A DNA stretch of 64,000 nucleotides, taken from NCBI RefSeq assembly GCF_900637195.1, contig NZ_LR134356.1, positions 5,890,001 through 5,954,000 of the forward strand. Reading direction: 5' to 3'. Position 1 is the stretch's first letter. Each line of letters starts with the position of its first letter. Both the position numbers and the translations under genes were made by a program. Below, one piece after another: positions 44,391 to 53,268 of the stretch. This stretch comes from Mycolicibacterium aurum. Its GTDB lineage: Bacteria > Actinomycetota > Actinomycetes > Mycobacteriales > Mycobacteriaceae. The notes beneath the pieces are model-generated. The model saw only the letters and a program-made list of their open reading frames with translations, was not told the origin of the DNA and ran no database searches.

Positions 44391-44422
44391 CCTAGAGGCT
44401 AGGCAAGCGCTTGCGCATGCGC
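44391..44422. promoter_or_regulatory. Cluster of palindromes upstream of the sugar operon, candidate LacI operator
   Basis: Three symmetric elements are packed here: CCTAG-agg-CTAGG (44391-44403), the perfect 12-bp palindrome GCAAGCGCTTGC (44403-44414) and GCGCATGCGC (44413-44422). The central GCAAGCGCTTGC has the CG-centred symmetry typical of LacI-family operators. It lies 66-77 bp upstream of the first gene of the operon that encodes a LacI regulator. Confidence 0.6.
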
Positions 44423-44519
44423 TTTCGCGAAAAATTCCCGGCTGTCGTCGATGTCCGTTTATGTCGTCATCCTTGCGCGCGCACCCTCCATACGACGGGG
44501 ATCAGCGGCAGCGGGCACG

Positions 44520-45749
44520 ATGGGACGTGTGGACGTTCTGGTGGTGGGCGGCGGCCCCGCGGGAATGGCGCTGGCAGGGGCGTGCACCCGGCTGGGACTG
44601 ACCACCGGGTTGCTGGACTCCGCCCCCGACAAGCCGTGGACGGCGACCTACGGGATGTGGAGCCGGGAACTTCCGGCTGATCTCCCGGCGTCGCTCGTCG
44701 CGGCTCGTGCCGCGGGCCGGGCGATCGCGCTGACGGAACATCGGCTGGGCTGGGACTACGCCGTCCTCGACGTGCCTGCGCTCCGTGCACACCTCGCCGA
44801 CGGGCTGACCGGGGTGCAGATCCACGCCGGGCGCGCCGTCGGATCGCCGGAGGTCGGCGTCGTGGCGTTGGCGGATGGATCACACCTGCGGGCCTCGGTG
44901 GTCATCGACGCCGGCGGCCAGGCACGGCCACTGGACCCGACCACCTCACGCCGGGTGCCTGCTGCCCAGACCGCCTACGGATTGATCGTCGATCAGGAGA
45001 CGGCCGCGCCGCTGATCGCCCCCGGCGACGCGATGTTCATGGACTGGCGCGCCGACCACGGCGAGGCCGGCTGGCCGACGTTTCTCTACGTCGTTCCGCT
45101 CGGCGGCGGGCAGGTGCTGGTGGAGGAGACCTCCCTGGCGCGCCGCCCGGGGCTGCCACTGGCCACGCTGCGCCGGCGGCTGGCCGCCCGGCTGGCCCGC
45201 CACGGCATCGAACCTCCCAAAGATGCTGCGTCCGAGAAGGTCTCGTTCCGGATCGACCACCGGCGCCACCGCGGGCCCGGCGTGCTCGGGTTCGGCGCGG
45301 CCGCCCCGTTCATTCACCCGGCGACGGGGTTCAGCCTGGCCACATCCCTGGCGCTGGCCCCGCAGGTGGCCGCTGCCCTCGCCGCGCATCTACCGGGCGA
45401 CCCGGGCACCGCCCTGACCGCGGCCCGCCGCACCGTATGGCCCTTCGAGGCGAAGGTGGTTCACCGCCTCCGGCGGATCGGCTTGGAGGCGCTGCTGCGG
45501 ATGCCGCCTACGGAAGTTCCGGGCTTCTTCGAAGAGTTCTTCGCGCTACCGGAGTCCCACCGCTGGACCTACCTCACCGGGCGCGACGATCTGCGTGGGA
45601 TGACCGCCGTACTCGGCCGCCTCTTCCTCGGGGCCGACGGTCGGCTACGTCGCCGCCTCGTCACCCCCACCGTCCTTCCCCCGGTGGGTACCAACGAAGA
45701 ACCGGTCTCAGCCGAGGGCCAGCGCCGCTACCGAAAGGTCTCGCAATGA
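44520..45749 (+). CDS. Lycopene cyclase-like flavoprotein
   Basis: The 409-residue flavoprotein has a GGGPAGMALA ADP-binding loop (about 8-17), then a lycopene-cyclase-like layout: 'DSAPDKPWTATYGMW', the central 'DAGGQARPLD', 'MFMDWRADH', close to the cyclase signature FMDYRD, and 'FGAAAPFIHPATGFSLA'. Such proteins (CrtL/CrtY type) form beta-rings on lycopene without net redox change. No crtB, crtI or crtE is nearby, so a carotenoid role rests on family resemblance. The start was set at ATG 44520. The stop overlaps the next gene in ATGA. Confidence 0.85.
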   Translation: MGRVDVLVVGGGPAGMALAGACTRLGLTTGLLDSAPDKPWTATYGMWSRELPADLPASLVAARAAGRAIALTEHRLGWDYAVLDVPALRAHLADGLTGVQIHAGRAVGSPEVGVVALADGSHLRASVVIDAGGQARPLDPTTSRRVPAAQTAYGLIVDQETAAPLIAPGDAMFMDWRADHGEAGWPTFLYVVPLGGGQVLVEETSLARRPGLPLATLRRRLAARLARHGIEPPKDAASEKVSFRIDHRRHRGPGVLGFGAAAPFIHPATGFSLATSLALAPQVAAALAAHLPGDPGTALTAARRTVWPFEAKVVHRLRRIGLEALLRMPPTEVPGFFEEFFALPESHRWTYLTGRDDLRGMTAVLGRLFLGADGRLRRRLVTPTVLPPVGTNEEPVSAEGQRRYRKVSQ

Positions 45750-46816
45750 CCCACCGCATCGCCGTCATCCCGGGCGACGGCATCGGCACCGAAGTCGTCC
45801 CCGAAGGACTGCGCGTGTTGGAGGCCGCGGCGGCCGCGTTCGACTTCCGGCTCGAGGTCGAGCATTTCGACCACTCCAGCGCCGAGTACTACCGCAGGCA
45901 CGCAAAGATGCTGCCCGACAACTGGTTCGACGAGCTCCGTGGCTTCGATGCGATCTTCTTCGGTGCCGTGGGGTGGCCCGAGGTGGTGCCCGATCACGTG
46001 TCGTTGTGGGGCAGTCTGCTGCAGTTCCGGCGCGCTTTCGACCAGTACGTGAACCTGCGCCCGGTCCGGTTGATGCCGGGCGTGCCCAGCCCGCTTGCGG
46101 GTCGCCGGCCCGGCGACGTCGACTTCTACGTCGTGCGGGAGAACACCGAGGGTGAGTACTCCAGTGTCGGCGGCAAGATCTTCGAAGGCACCGACCGCGA
46201 GGTGGTGATGCAGGAGACGGTCATGACGCGGATCGGTGTCGACCGAATTCTCAAGTACGCCTTCGACCTTGCCCGGTCTCGTCCCAAGAGGCACCTCACC
46301 TCGGCGACCAAGAGCAACGGCATCTCCATCTCGATGCCCTACTGGGACGAACGCGTGCAGGCGATGGCCGCGCACTATCCCGAGGTGGACGTGGACAAGT
46401 ACCACATCGACATCCTCGCGGCGAACTTCGTCATGCACCCGGACTGGTTCGACGTCGTCGTCGCCTCGAACCTGTTCGGCGACATCCTGTCCGACCTGGG
46501 CCCCGCCTGCACGGGCACCATCGGGATAGCGCCCAGCGCCAACATCAACCCCGAGCGGACGTTCCCCAGCCTGTTCGAGCCCGTCCACGGTTCGGCGCCC
46601 GACATCGCCGGCCGCGGCATCGCCAACCCGATCGGACAGATCTGGTGCGGGTCCATGATGCTCGAGCATCTCGGTGAAACCGAGGCTGCCGCAGCGGTGC
46701 TCACCGCCATCGAGACCGTGCTGGAGCGCGGCGAGGCGCTGACCCCGGATATGGGCGGCACCGCCACCACCGCGACCCTGGGCGCCGCCGTCGTCGACGC
46801 CCTCGGCGCGCCATGA
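45746..46816 (+). CDS. Tartrate dehydrogenase/isopropylmalate dehydrogenase family enzyme
   Basis: The 356-residue beta-decarboxylating dehydrogenase starts 'RIAVIPGDGIGTEVVPEGLRVL'. 'YVVRENTEGEYSS' carries the family Glu-Asn-Thr signature, and 'LFGDILSDLGPACTGTIGIAPSANINP' and 'FEPVHGSAPDIAG' complete the metal and NAD sites. The 'GWPEVVPDHVSLWGSLL' segment is that of tartrate dehydrogenase/decarboxylase rather than LeuB. It is coupled to the cyclase-like gene by ATGA overlap. The two enzymes have no known joint pathway. Confidence 0.9.
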   Translation: MTHRIAVIPGDGIGTEVVPEGLRVLEAAAAAFDFRLEVEHFDHSSAEYYRRHAKMLPDNWFDELRGFDAIFFGAVGWPEVVPDHVSLWGSLLQFRRAFDQYVNLRPVRLMPGVPSPLAGRRPGDVDFYVVRENTEGEYSSVGGKIFEGTDREVVMQETVMTRIGVDRILKYAFDLARSRPKRHLTSATKSNGISISMPYWDERVQAMAAHYPEVDVDKYHIDILAANFVMHPDWFDVVVASNLFGDILSDLGPACTGTIGIAPSANINPERTFPSLFEPVHGSAPDIAGRGIANPIGQIWCGSMMLEHLGETEAAAAVLTAIETVLERGEALTPDMGGTATTATLGAAVVDALGAP

Positions 46817-46890
46817 CGGTTACGCTGGAGTGGCCGGTGAGCACGGCGGCAACCCGCTCCCCTGGTACCGAATCCGAGTCGAGGAGACTT

Positions 46891-47811
46891 ATGCATTGGC
46901 GGCTGCCGAAACGGGCGATGACGACGATCTCGGTGGTCTGTGTCGCCCTGCTGGTGAACGGTTGCGAGGCCCAGGTCAGCGGTGCGCCGCCGGACGCCGG
47001 GAACATCCCGGAGGCCACCGTCGCCGCCCCGCAGGCCCCGCCACCCGCAGCCCCGCCGGCTCCGCCGGAGGCGCCCTTCGCAGGACTGGATGCCCGCGTG
47101 CGGCAAGCCACCGCCGACGCAGCAGCCACCGGTGCCGACATCGAGACCGTCGTCCTGGACCGCGACACCGGCCAGACCGTGTCCGGTGGCGGCGACAACC
47201 CCTTCCCGATCGCCTCCGTGGTGAAGCTGTTCATCGCCGACGACCTGCTGCTGCAGGAGTCAGAAGGCAAGACGCAACTCTCCGCGGCCGACCGTAGGTC
47301 ACTCGATGCCATGCTGCGGTCCTCCGATGACAGCGCGGCGCAGAACTTCTGGGACCGGAGCGGCGGAAATGCCGTCATCGCGCGTGTGAAGGCGCGGTAC
47401 GGATTGGCGGGCACGACGGCACCGTCCAACGGGCACTGGGACGTGACCACAAGCACCGCAAGCGATCTCGTCCGCTACTACGACATGCTGCTGGACGGTA
47501 CGGGAGGGCTGCCACCTGAGCAGGCCAACGTCATCATCGGCGACCTCGCACAATCCACCCCGACGGGAACCGACGGGTACCCGCAGCGGTTCGGGATTCC
47601 CGACGGGCTGTACGCCGAGCCGGTGGCCGTCAAGCAGGGCTGGTTCTGCTGCTGGAACGGTGGCAATCAACTGCACGTGACCACGGGCGTGATCGGACCC
47701 GACCGCCGCTACGTGATGGCGATCGGGTCCCTGGACCCCACCGGCGCCGCCGCCGCCCGCGACAACCTGACCCAGGCCGTCAAGACGATGTTCCCGGGCG
47801 GCAAGATCTGA
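46891..47811 (+). CDS. Beta-lactamase-fold serine hydrolase lipoprotein (LppW-like)
   Basis: The 306-residue lipoprotein has a signal peptide with lipobox VNGC and a Pro/Ala-rich linker. It is followed by a class A beta-lactamase-like domain: SxxK in 'IASVVKLFIADDL', SDD in 'LRSSDDSAAQNFWD' (SDN in true class A) and KQG in 'VAVKQGWFCC' (KTG in true class A). The altered SDN and KTG motifs make an active lactamase uncertain; a carboxypeptidase-like or binding role is possible. The start was set at ATG 46891 after GAGGAGA; an ATG at 46813 overlaps the preceding stop. The mature protein is likely surface-bound. Confidence 0.82.
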   Translation: MHWRLPKRAMTTISVVCVALLVNGCEAQVSGAPPDAGNIPEATVAAPQAPPPAAPPAPPEAPFAGLDARVRQATADAAATGADIETVVLDRDTGQTVSGGGDNPFPIASVVKLFIADDLLLQESEGKTQLSAADRRSLDAMLRSSDDSAAQNFWDRSGGNAVIARVKARYGLAGTTAPSNGHWDVTTSTASDLVRYYDMLLDGTGGLPPEQANVIIGDLAQSTPTGTDGYPQRFGIPDGLYAEPVAVKQGWFCCWNGGNQLHVTTGVIGPDRRYVMAIGSLDPTGAAAARDNLTQAVKTMFPGGKI

Positions 47812-47847
47812 CACAGCCGGTCCGCGACGCATTCTCCCCCTCGGCCG

Positions 47848-47858
47848 GTTAAATTAAC
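47848..47858. promoter_or_regulatory. AT-rich palindrome GTTAA-a-TTAAC upstream of the CDF gene
   Basis: This is a perfect 5-bp inverted repeat with a single-base spacer. It lies 56-66 bp before the CDF gene in a short AT-rich stretch (AATATTT follows) that stands out in this GC-rich window. It may be an operator or part of the promoter. No known motif match is claimed. Confidence 0.3.
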
Positions 47859-47913
47859 GGTCACAATATTTGGGCCCGGCGCCCGCCTTCCGAATGCGTC
47901 ACAGGGGGATCTC

Positions 47914-48897
47914 ATGGCGTTGGCGACCGAGTCGATGGTGCTTCGGGCCGAGCGCCGCAGCCTGCGCACCTACATGGTCACGATGCTGGGCCTCGCGGTC
48001 CTCGGCTTCGCGATCTACGCCATCACGCGCGTGTCGGCCACCCAGCTCGACGGCGTGATCTCACTGATCAACGCGGCAGCCGCGTTCATCGCCGCCCGCC
48101 TCGCGGTCACCGCGTCACAGCCTGCCGACGAAGACAACCCGTACGGCCGCCTGGCCCTGGAGAATCTCTACGCCCTCTTTCGTTCGCTCATGATCCTCGG
48201 AGTGGTGATCGTCGGCCTGGTGATCAACATCGTCAAGGTGGCGGAGTACCTCATCACCGGCGAGGGCAGTGAACCGGAGTTCGGTGTGGCTGCGGTGTAC
48301 ACCGCGGTGTGCGTCCTGGTCTGCCTGGCGCTCAAGTGGAATCACGAACGCAACAACCGTTCGGTCGGTGGGGCGTCGGCGCTGCTGCGGGTCGAAGCCA
48401 CCGCGGCGAAGATGGAAGCCATCATCAGCGGCGGCATCTGCGCGTCGCTGGTGTTGGTGACGGTGATCCCGGAGGGCACCGTCATCACCTCGCCCGATTT
48501 CGACATCAAGGACATCGCCGACAGTCTCATCGTGATCGTCCTGTGCGTGCTGCTCGTCGGCGAGCCGATCCGCCAGATCCGCCTGGAGTTCGGGCGGTTG
48601 TCCGGACGGCGGGCCGACCCGGCTCTCGACGCCGCCGTCAGGGACGCCATCGCCGCGGTGAACGCCGAGCACGCCGACGAACTCGACCACCAACTGACCC
48701 TGATCGATTCCTTGGCCATCAGCCGGGGCAAGACCACCGAGGTCGACCTGCGGGTCTCCTACGACGGCGTGATGTCGGTCTCCGAGCAGGACAACCTGCG
48801 CGCGCACACCTACGCCGAGCTCCGTGACCGGATCGGCCCCCTGCGCCTCACAGTGGTGTTCAGCGCACTGCCCATTCACGCGACACCGACCCTCTGA
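47914..48897 (+). CDS. Cation diffusion facilitator (CDF) family transporter
   Basis: The 327-residue protein has about six TM helices followed by a cytoplasmic C-terminal domain (about 225-320), the CDF layout. The first metal-site helix reads 'ATQLDGVISLINAAAAF', where Zn-transporting CDFs have HSxxD or SDxxxD, so the metal ligands differ. The His-rich loop is absent. It probably exports a divalent metal, but the metal is not defined. Upstream is the palindrome GTTAA-a-TTAAC (47848-47858) in an AT-rich stretch that may hold the promoter. Confidence 0.8.
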   Translation: MALATESMVLRAERRSLRTYMVTMLGLAVLGFAIYAITRVSATQLDGVISLINAAAAFIAARLAVTASQPADEDNPYGRLALENLYALFRSLMILGVVIVGLVINIVKVAEYLITGEGSEPEFGVAAVYTAVCVLVCLALKWNHERNNRSVGGASALLRVEATAAKMEAIISGGICASLVLVTVIPEGTVITSPDFDIKDIADSLIVIVLCVLLVGEPIRQIRLEFGRLSGRRADPALDAAVRDAIAAVNAEHADELDHQLTLIDSLAISRGKTTEVDLRVSYDGVMSVSEQDNLRAHTYAELRDRIGPLRLTVVFSALPIHATPTL

Positions 48898-49049
48898 ACG
48901 GTCGCCGGGCGCCTCTCCCACCGCCACGGCTGCACGAAGATGTCCCATCGGCCGTCTACCATTCCTGCGACACACGTGTAGTTGCCGAGTGGGTCGCGCC
49001 AGGGCCGTCGCGTTTCTCCTCTCCGTACCTGGCCTCGAAAGGATGAGCA

Positions 49050-51083
49050 GTGAGTTACACCGCCGCCGACATCACCGAGCTCGACGATGTCCAGCACACA
49101 CGCCTGCGGCCGGCGGTGAACCTCGGCCTGGACGTGCTCAACACCGCGCTGCGCGAGATCGTCGACAACGCGATCGAAGAGGTCGCCGAGCCGAGCCACG
49201 GCGGGTCACGCGTGACCATCACCCTGCACGCCGACGGGTCTGTCAGCGTCGCCGACGACGGCCGCGGCCTGCCCGTCGACTCCGACCCGGTGAACGGCAA
49301 GAACGGCATCGTCAAGACCCTGGGTACCGCACGCGCGGGTGGCAAGTTCTCCGCGCATTCCGACGCCGCGAGCACTGGCGCCGGACTGAACGGCATCGGG
49401 GCCGCGGCCGCGGTGTTCATCTCCGCACGGACCGACGTGACCGTGCGTCGGGCCGGGAAGACCTACCTGCAGAGTTTCGGCGGCGGCTACCCCGGGGTGT
49501 TCGACGGTAAGGATTTCGACCCGGACGCCCCGTTCACCCGCGCCGATACGCAGAAGCTGCGCGGCGTCGGCAACCGCAAGCCGGACGCACACGGCACCAC
49601 GGTGCGGATCCTGTTCGACCCCGCCGTGGTACCGGACTCAAGCGTCGACATCAACGAGGTGCTGCTCCGCGCACACGCCGCGTCGCGGATGTCCCCGGGT
49701 GTGCACCTCACCGTCGTCGACGAAGGCTGGCCCGGCGACGAGGTCCGGCCCGAGCTGCTCGAGCCGTTCGGCGGTCCCTGGGGCACGGAAACCCTGCTGG
49801 ATCTCATGTGCGTTGCTGCCGACGCTCCCGTACCCGGAGTGCGCGCCGTGGTCGACGGACGCGGCGAGTACACCACCGGTCGCGGCCCAACCCCGTTCCG
49901 CTGGTCGCTGACCGCAGGCCCGGCCGAGCCGGCCACCGTGGCCGCGTTCTGCAACACCGTGCGCACGCCCGGTGGCGGATCTCACCTCACCGCTGCCGTC
50001 AAGGGGCTGTCCGAGGCCCTGGCCGACCGCGCCTCGCGCATCCGCGACCTGGGCCTGGCCAAAGGCGAAGACGGCCCGGAGGCACAGGATTTCGCCGCGG
50101 TGACCGCGCTGGCCGTCGACACCCGGGCACCCGATGTGTCGTGGGATTCCCAGGCCAAGACCGCGGTGTCCTCCCGGTCGCTGAACGTGGCGATGGCCCC
50201 GGACGTGGCACGCAGCGTCACCATCTGGGCGGCCAACCCCGGCAACGCGGACGCCGTCACCCAGTGGACCAAGTTGGCCTTGGAGTCGGCGCGGGCGCGG
50301 CGCAGCGCCGAGGGCGCCAAAGCCCGGTCCCGGGCCGCGTCGAAGGCCAAGGGTCTGGGGACCAATCTGTCGCTGCCGCCGAAGTTGCTCCCCAGCCGGG
50401 AGACCGGACGCGGGTCGGGCGCCGAGCTGTTCCTGTGCGAGGGCGATTCAGCGCTGGGCACCATCAAAGCGGCGCGCGACGCCACGTTCCAGGCCGCGTT
50501 TCCGCTGAAAGGCAAGCCGCCCAACGTCTACGGCTTCACCGTGAGCAAGGCCCGAATCAAGGACGAGTTCGATTCGATCGAACGCATCCTGGGCTGCGGG
50601 GTCCGCGACAACTGCGATCCGGAGTCCTGTCGCTACGACCGGATCCTGTTCGCCTCCGACGCCGATCCCGACGGTGGCAACATCAACTCGAGCCTGATCT
50701 CGATGTTCCTCGATTTCTACCGGCCCCTCGTCAAGGCCGGCATGGTCTACGTGACCTTGCCACCGCTATTCGTGGTCAAAGACGGCCAGGAGCGCATCTA
50801 CTGCCAGGACGAGTCCGAGCGTGACGCCGCGGTGGCCCAGCTCAAAGCCACCTCCAAGCGCAAGGTGGAGGTGCAGCGCAACAAGGGTCTTGGCGAGATG
50901 GATGCCGACGATTTCTGGAACACCGTGTTGGATCCGCAGCGGCGCACCGTCATTCGGGTGCACCTCGATGACGGCGATCCGAAGTTGCACCACACGCTGT
51001 TCGGCGGGCCGCCGGAGGGACGGCGCACGTGGATGGCTGACGTGGCCGCCCGCGTCGACACCGCCGCCCTCGACCTCACCTAG
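49050..51083 (+). CDS. GyrB/ParE-like type IIA topoisomerase ATPase subunit (TopoNM-type)
   Basis: The 677-residue protein has a GHKL ATPase domain (about 1-210: 'REIVDNAIEEV', 'DDGRGLPVD', 'GAGLNGIGAA'), a transducer domain and a TOPRIM domain (about 460-600). There the Mg-binding Glu is in 'CEGDSALG' (EGDSAGG in gyrase) and the DxD-like site in 'DADPDGGNI' (DADVDG usually). This divergence matches the second type II topoisomerase described in M. smegmatis (TopoNM), not the chromosomal gyrase. It is followed after 5 nt by the GyrA-like gene, with an AAGGA site before its GTG start. Confidence 0.92.
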   Translation: MSYTAADITELDDVQHTRLRPAVNLGLDVLNTALREIVDNAIEEVAEPSHGGSRVTITLHADGSVSVADDGRGLPVDSDPVNGKNGIVKTLGTARAGGKFSAHSDAASTGAGLNGIGAAAAVFISARTDVTVRRAGKTYLQSFGGGYPGVFDGKDFDPDAPFTRADTQKLRGVGNRKPDAHGTTVRILFDPAVVPDSSVDINEVLLRAHAASRMSPGVHLTVVDEGWPGDEVRPELLEPFGGPWGTETLLDLMCVAADAPVPGVRAVVDGRGEYTTGRGPTPFRWSLTAGPAEPATVAAFCNTVRTPGGGSHLTAAVKGLSEALADRASRIRDLGLAKGEDGPEAQDFAAVTALAVDTRAPDVSWDSQAKTAVSSRSLNVAMAPDVARSVTIWAANPGNADAVTQWTKLALESARARRSAEGAKARSRAASKAKGLGTNLSLPPKLLPSRETGRGSGAELFLCEGDSALGTIKAARDATFQAAFPLKGKPPNVYGFTVSKARIKDEFDSIERILGCGVRDNCDPESCRYDRILFASDADPDGGNINSSLISMFLDFYRPLVKAGMVYVTLPPLFVVKDGQERIYCQDESERDAAVAQLKATSKRKVEVQRNKGLGEMDADDFWNTVLDPQRRTVIRVHLDDGDPKLHHTLFGGPPEGRRTWMADVAARVDTAALDLT

Positions 51084-51088
51084 GGAGA

Positions 51089-53233
51089 ATGACTGTGACC
51101 GCCACTCTGGACGTTCCTGAGCAGAACCCCGACCTGGTGCTCGACCAGAGCGCCGACGACTACTGGAACCACTACCAGCTGACCTTCGCTCTCTACAGCG
51201 TCAGCGACCGCGCCATCCCGTCCGCGTTCGACGGTCTCAAGCCCGGACAGCGCCGACTGCTCTATCAGATGCACGACTCCAGATTGCTGCCGGGCAACAA
51301 GCCGCAGAAATCCTCGAAGGTGTGCTCGGCCGTCACCGGCAACCTGCACCCGCACGGCGGCGCGTCGATGTACGGCGCGGCAGCATTGATGGCCGCCGAG
51401 TTCCAGCGCGTGAAAGTCATTGACGGACAAGGCGCTTTCCCACGCATCCAAGGTGACATTCCCGCCGCCGACCGTTACACCGAGATGCGGCTGTCGGCGC
51501 CCGGTGCGGCGCTGACCGCCGAACTCAACGATCACGCCGTGCCCATGGTGTCGACATTCGACGGGGAGTGGATCGAACCGACGGTGCTGCCCGCCCAGTG
51601 GCCGGTGTTGTTGTGCAACGGCGCGGTCGGCATCGCCGAGGGATGGGCCACCAAGGTGCCCGCCCACAATCCGCGCGAGATCATGGCCGCCTGCCGGGCG
51701 CTGCTGAAGACCCCGAACATGACCGACGACAGGTTGCTCAAACTCATTCCCGGTCCCGACTGGGGCTGCGGCGCCACCGTGGTGGGCACGGCCGGGCTGC
51801 GGGAGTACATCACCACCGGACGGGGGCAGCTGACGGTACGCGGCACGGTGTCGGTCGACGGCAAGAACGTCATCGTCACCGAACTGCCACCCGGAGTGGC
51901 GAGTAACACTGTGCAGGAACGGATCCGGGCACTGGTCGAGTCCGGGGAGATGTCCGGTGTGGCCGACATGTCCGATCTGACCGACCGCCGCAACGGGCTG
52001 CGTATCGTGGTGACCGCCAAGCGCGGCCACAGCGCCGAGACCATCCGCGACCAGCTGCTCGCCTTGACACCGCTGGAGTCGACCTTCGCCGCCAGCCTGG
52101 TCGCCCTCGACGAAGACCGGGTGCCGCGCTGGTGGACGGTGCGGGAACTGATCGCCGCGTTCCTGCACCTGCGTGACTCGGTGGTGTTGCGCCGCAGCGA
52201 ATACCGGCTGGAGAAGGTGGCCGCGCGGCGCCACCTGGTGGCCGGCCTGATGACGATCCACCTCGACATCGATGCTGCCGTCGCGGTGATCCGGGGCTCC
52301 GACACCGTCGACGACGCCCGCCAGGGCCTGCAGGAGCGGTTCGGGATCGACACCGAACAAGCCGATTATGTTCTGGCCCTGCAGCTGCGCCGGCTGACCA
52401 AGCTCGACGTCATCGAGTTGCAGGCCGAAGCGGAGAAGCTGGATGCCGAGTTCCTGGCGCTCACCGAATTGGTGTCCAATCCTGATGCGCGCCGGACGGT
52501 GATCGACAAGGAGCTGGTCGAGACCGCGAAGCTGTTCAAGGACGCCGAATTCGACCGCCGCACGGTGCTGGACTTCGACGCCACCCCCGTTACCGGCGGC
52601 GCCGATGACGACGGTCCACGCGAGCGAAAGGTCAACACCTCCTGGCGCCTGGACGACCGCGGCGTGCTCTCCGACAGTCGTGGTGAGCTGCTCAGCGCCG
52701 GTCTGGGGTGGGCGGTGTGGACCGATGGCCGCGTCAAGTTCACCCACGGCGCCGGTCTGCCCTACAAGATCAGGGACGTCCCGGTGGCCCCTGACATCAC
52801 CGGATTGCTGCAGTCCGGTGTGCTGGCGCCCGGCTCCCACCTGGCTCTGGTGACGCGGCGCGGAAAGGTTCTGCGCATCGATCCCGCAGCCGTGAACCCG
52901 CAGGGCGCGGCGGGCAACGGTGTCGCCGGGGTGAAGCTCGCGGGTGACGACGACGAGGTGATCGCCGCCTTGCCGCTCACGTGTGGGAACGGTGAGGCGA
53001 TTCTGTCCGTCTCTGAAAAGGGTTGGAAGGTAACCGAAGTCGCCGACATCCCGGTGAAGGGCCGCGGCGGCGCCGGCGTCGGCTTCCATCCGTTCGTGGG
53101 CGGCGAGGCCGCGCTGCTGGCCGCGGCGGTCTCGGCGGCCGGGTTCGTGCGCGGGGGAAAGACTGTGCGGGCCGAGAAGCGCGCGAAGTCGTCCATCAAG
53201 GGCTCCGGGAGTGACGTGACACCGGCTGGATAG
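51089..53233 (+). CDS. GyrA/ParC-like type IIA topoisomerase subunit (TopoNM-type)
   Basis: The 714-residue protein has the winged-helix/tower region with catalytic Tyr130 in 'PAADRYTEMRL', a coiled-coil tower (about 360-460) and a C-terminal beta-pinwheel-like domain (about 510-700) that lacks a clear GyrA box. The quinolone-determining loop reads 'HPHGGASMYG' (87-96): positions equivalent to Mtb GyrA Asp89 and Asp94 are Gly91 and Gly96. It pairs with the GyrB-like subunit upstream. TopoNM of M. smegmatis is reported to introduce positive supercoils. This activity is inferred here from similarity. Confidence 0.92.
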   Translation: MTVTATLDVPEQNPDLVLDQSADDYWNHYQLTFALYSVSDRAIPSAFDGLKPGQRRLLYQMHDSRLLPGNKPQKSSKVCSAVTGNLHPHGGASMYGAAALMAAEFQRVKVIDGQGAFPRIQGDIPAADRYTEMRLSAPGAALTAELNDHAVPMVSTFDGEWIEPTVLPAQWPVLLCNGAVGIAEGWATKVPAHNPREIMAACRALLKTPNMTDDRLLKLIPGPDWGCGATVVGTAGLREYITTGRGQLTVRGTVSVDGKNVIVTELPPGVASNTVQERIRALVESGEMSGVADMSDLTDRRNGLRIVVTAKRGHSAETIRDQLLALTPLESTFAASLVALDEDRVPRWWTVRELIAAFLHLRDSVVLRRSEYRLEKVAARRHLVAGLMTIHLDIDAAVAVIRGSDTVDDARQGLQERFGIDTEQADYVLALQLRRLTKLDVIELQAEAEKLDAEFLALTELVSNPDARRTVIDKELVETAKLFKDAEFDRRTVLDFDATPVTGGADDDGPRERKVNTSWRLDDRGVLSDSRGELLSAGLGWAVWTDGRVKFTHGAGLPYKIRDVPVAPDITGLLQSGVLAPGSHLALVTRRGKVLRIDPAAVNPQGAAGNGVAGVKLAGDDDEVIAALPLTCGNGEAILSVSEKGWKVTEVADIPVKGRGGAGVGFHPFVGGEAALLAAAVSAAGFVRGGKTVRAEKRAKSSIKGSGSDVTPAG

Positions 53234-53268
53234 GTGATTCGTCGAGCGGACAGGCCCCGTGTCGCTGT

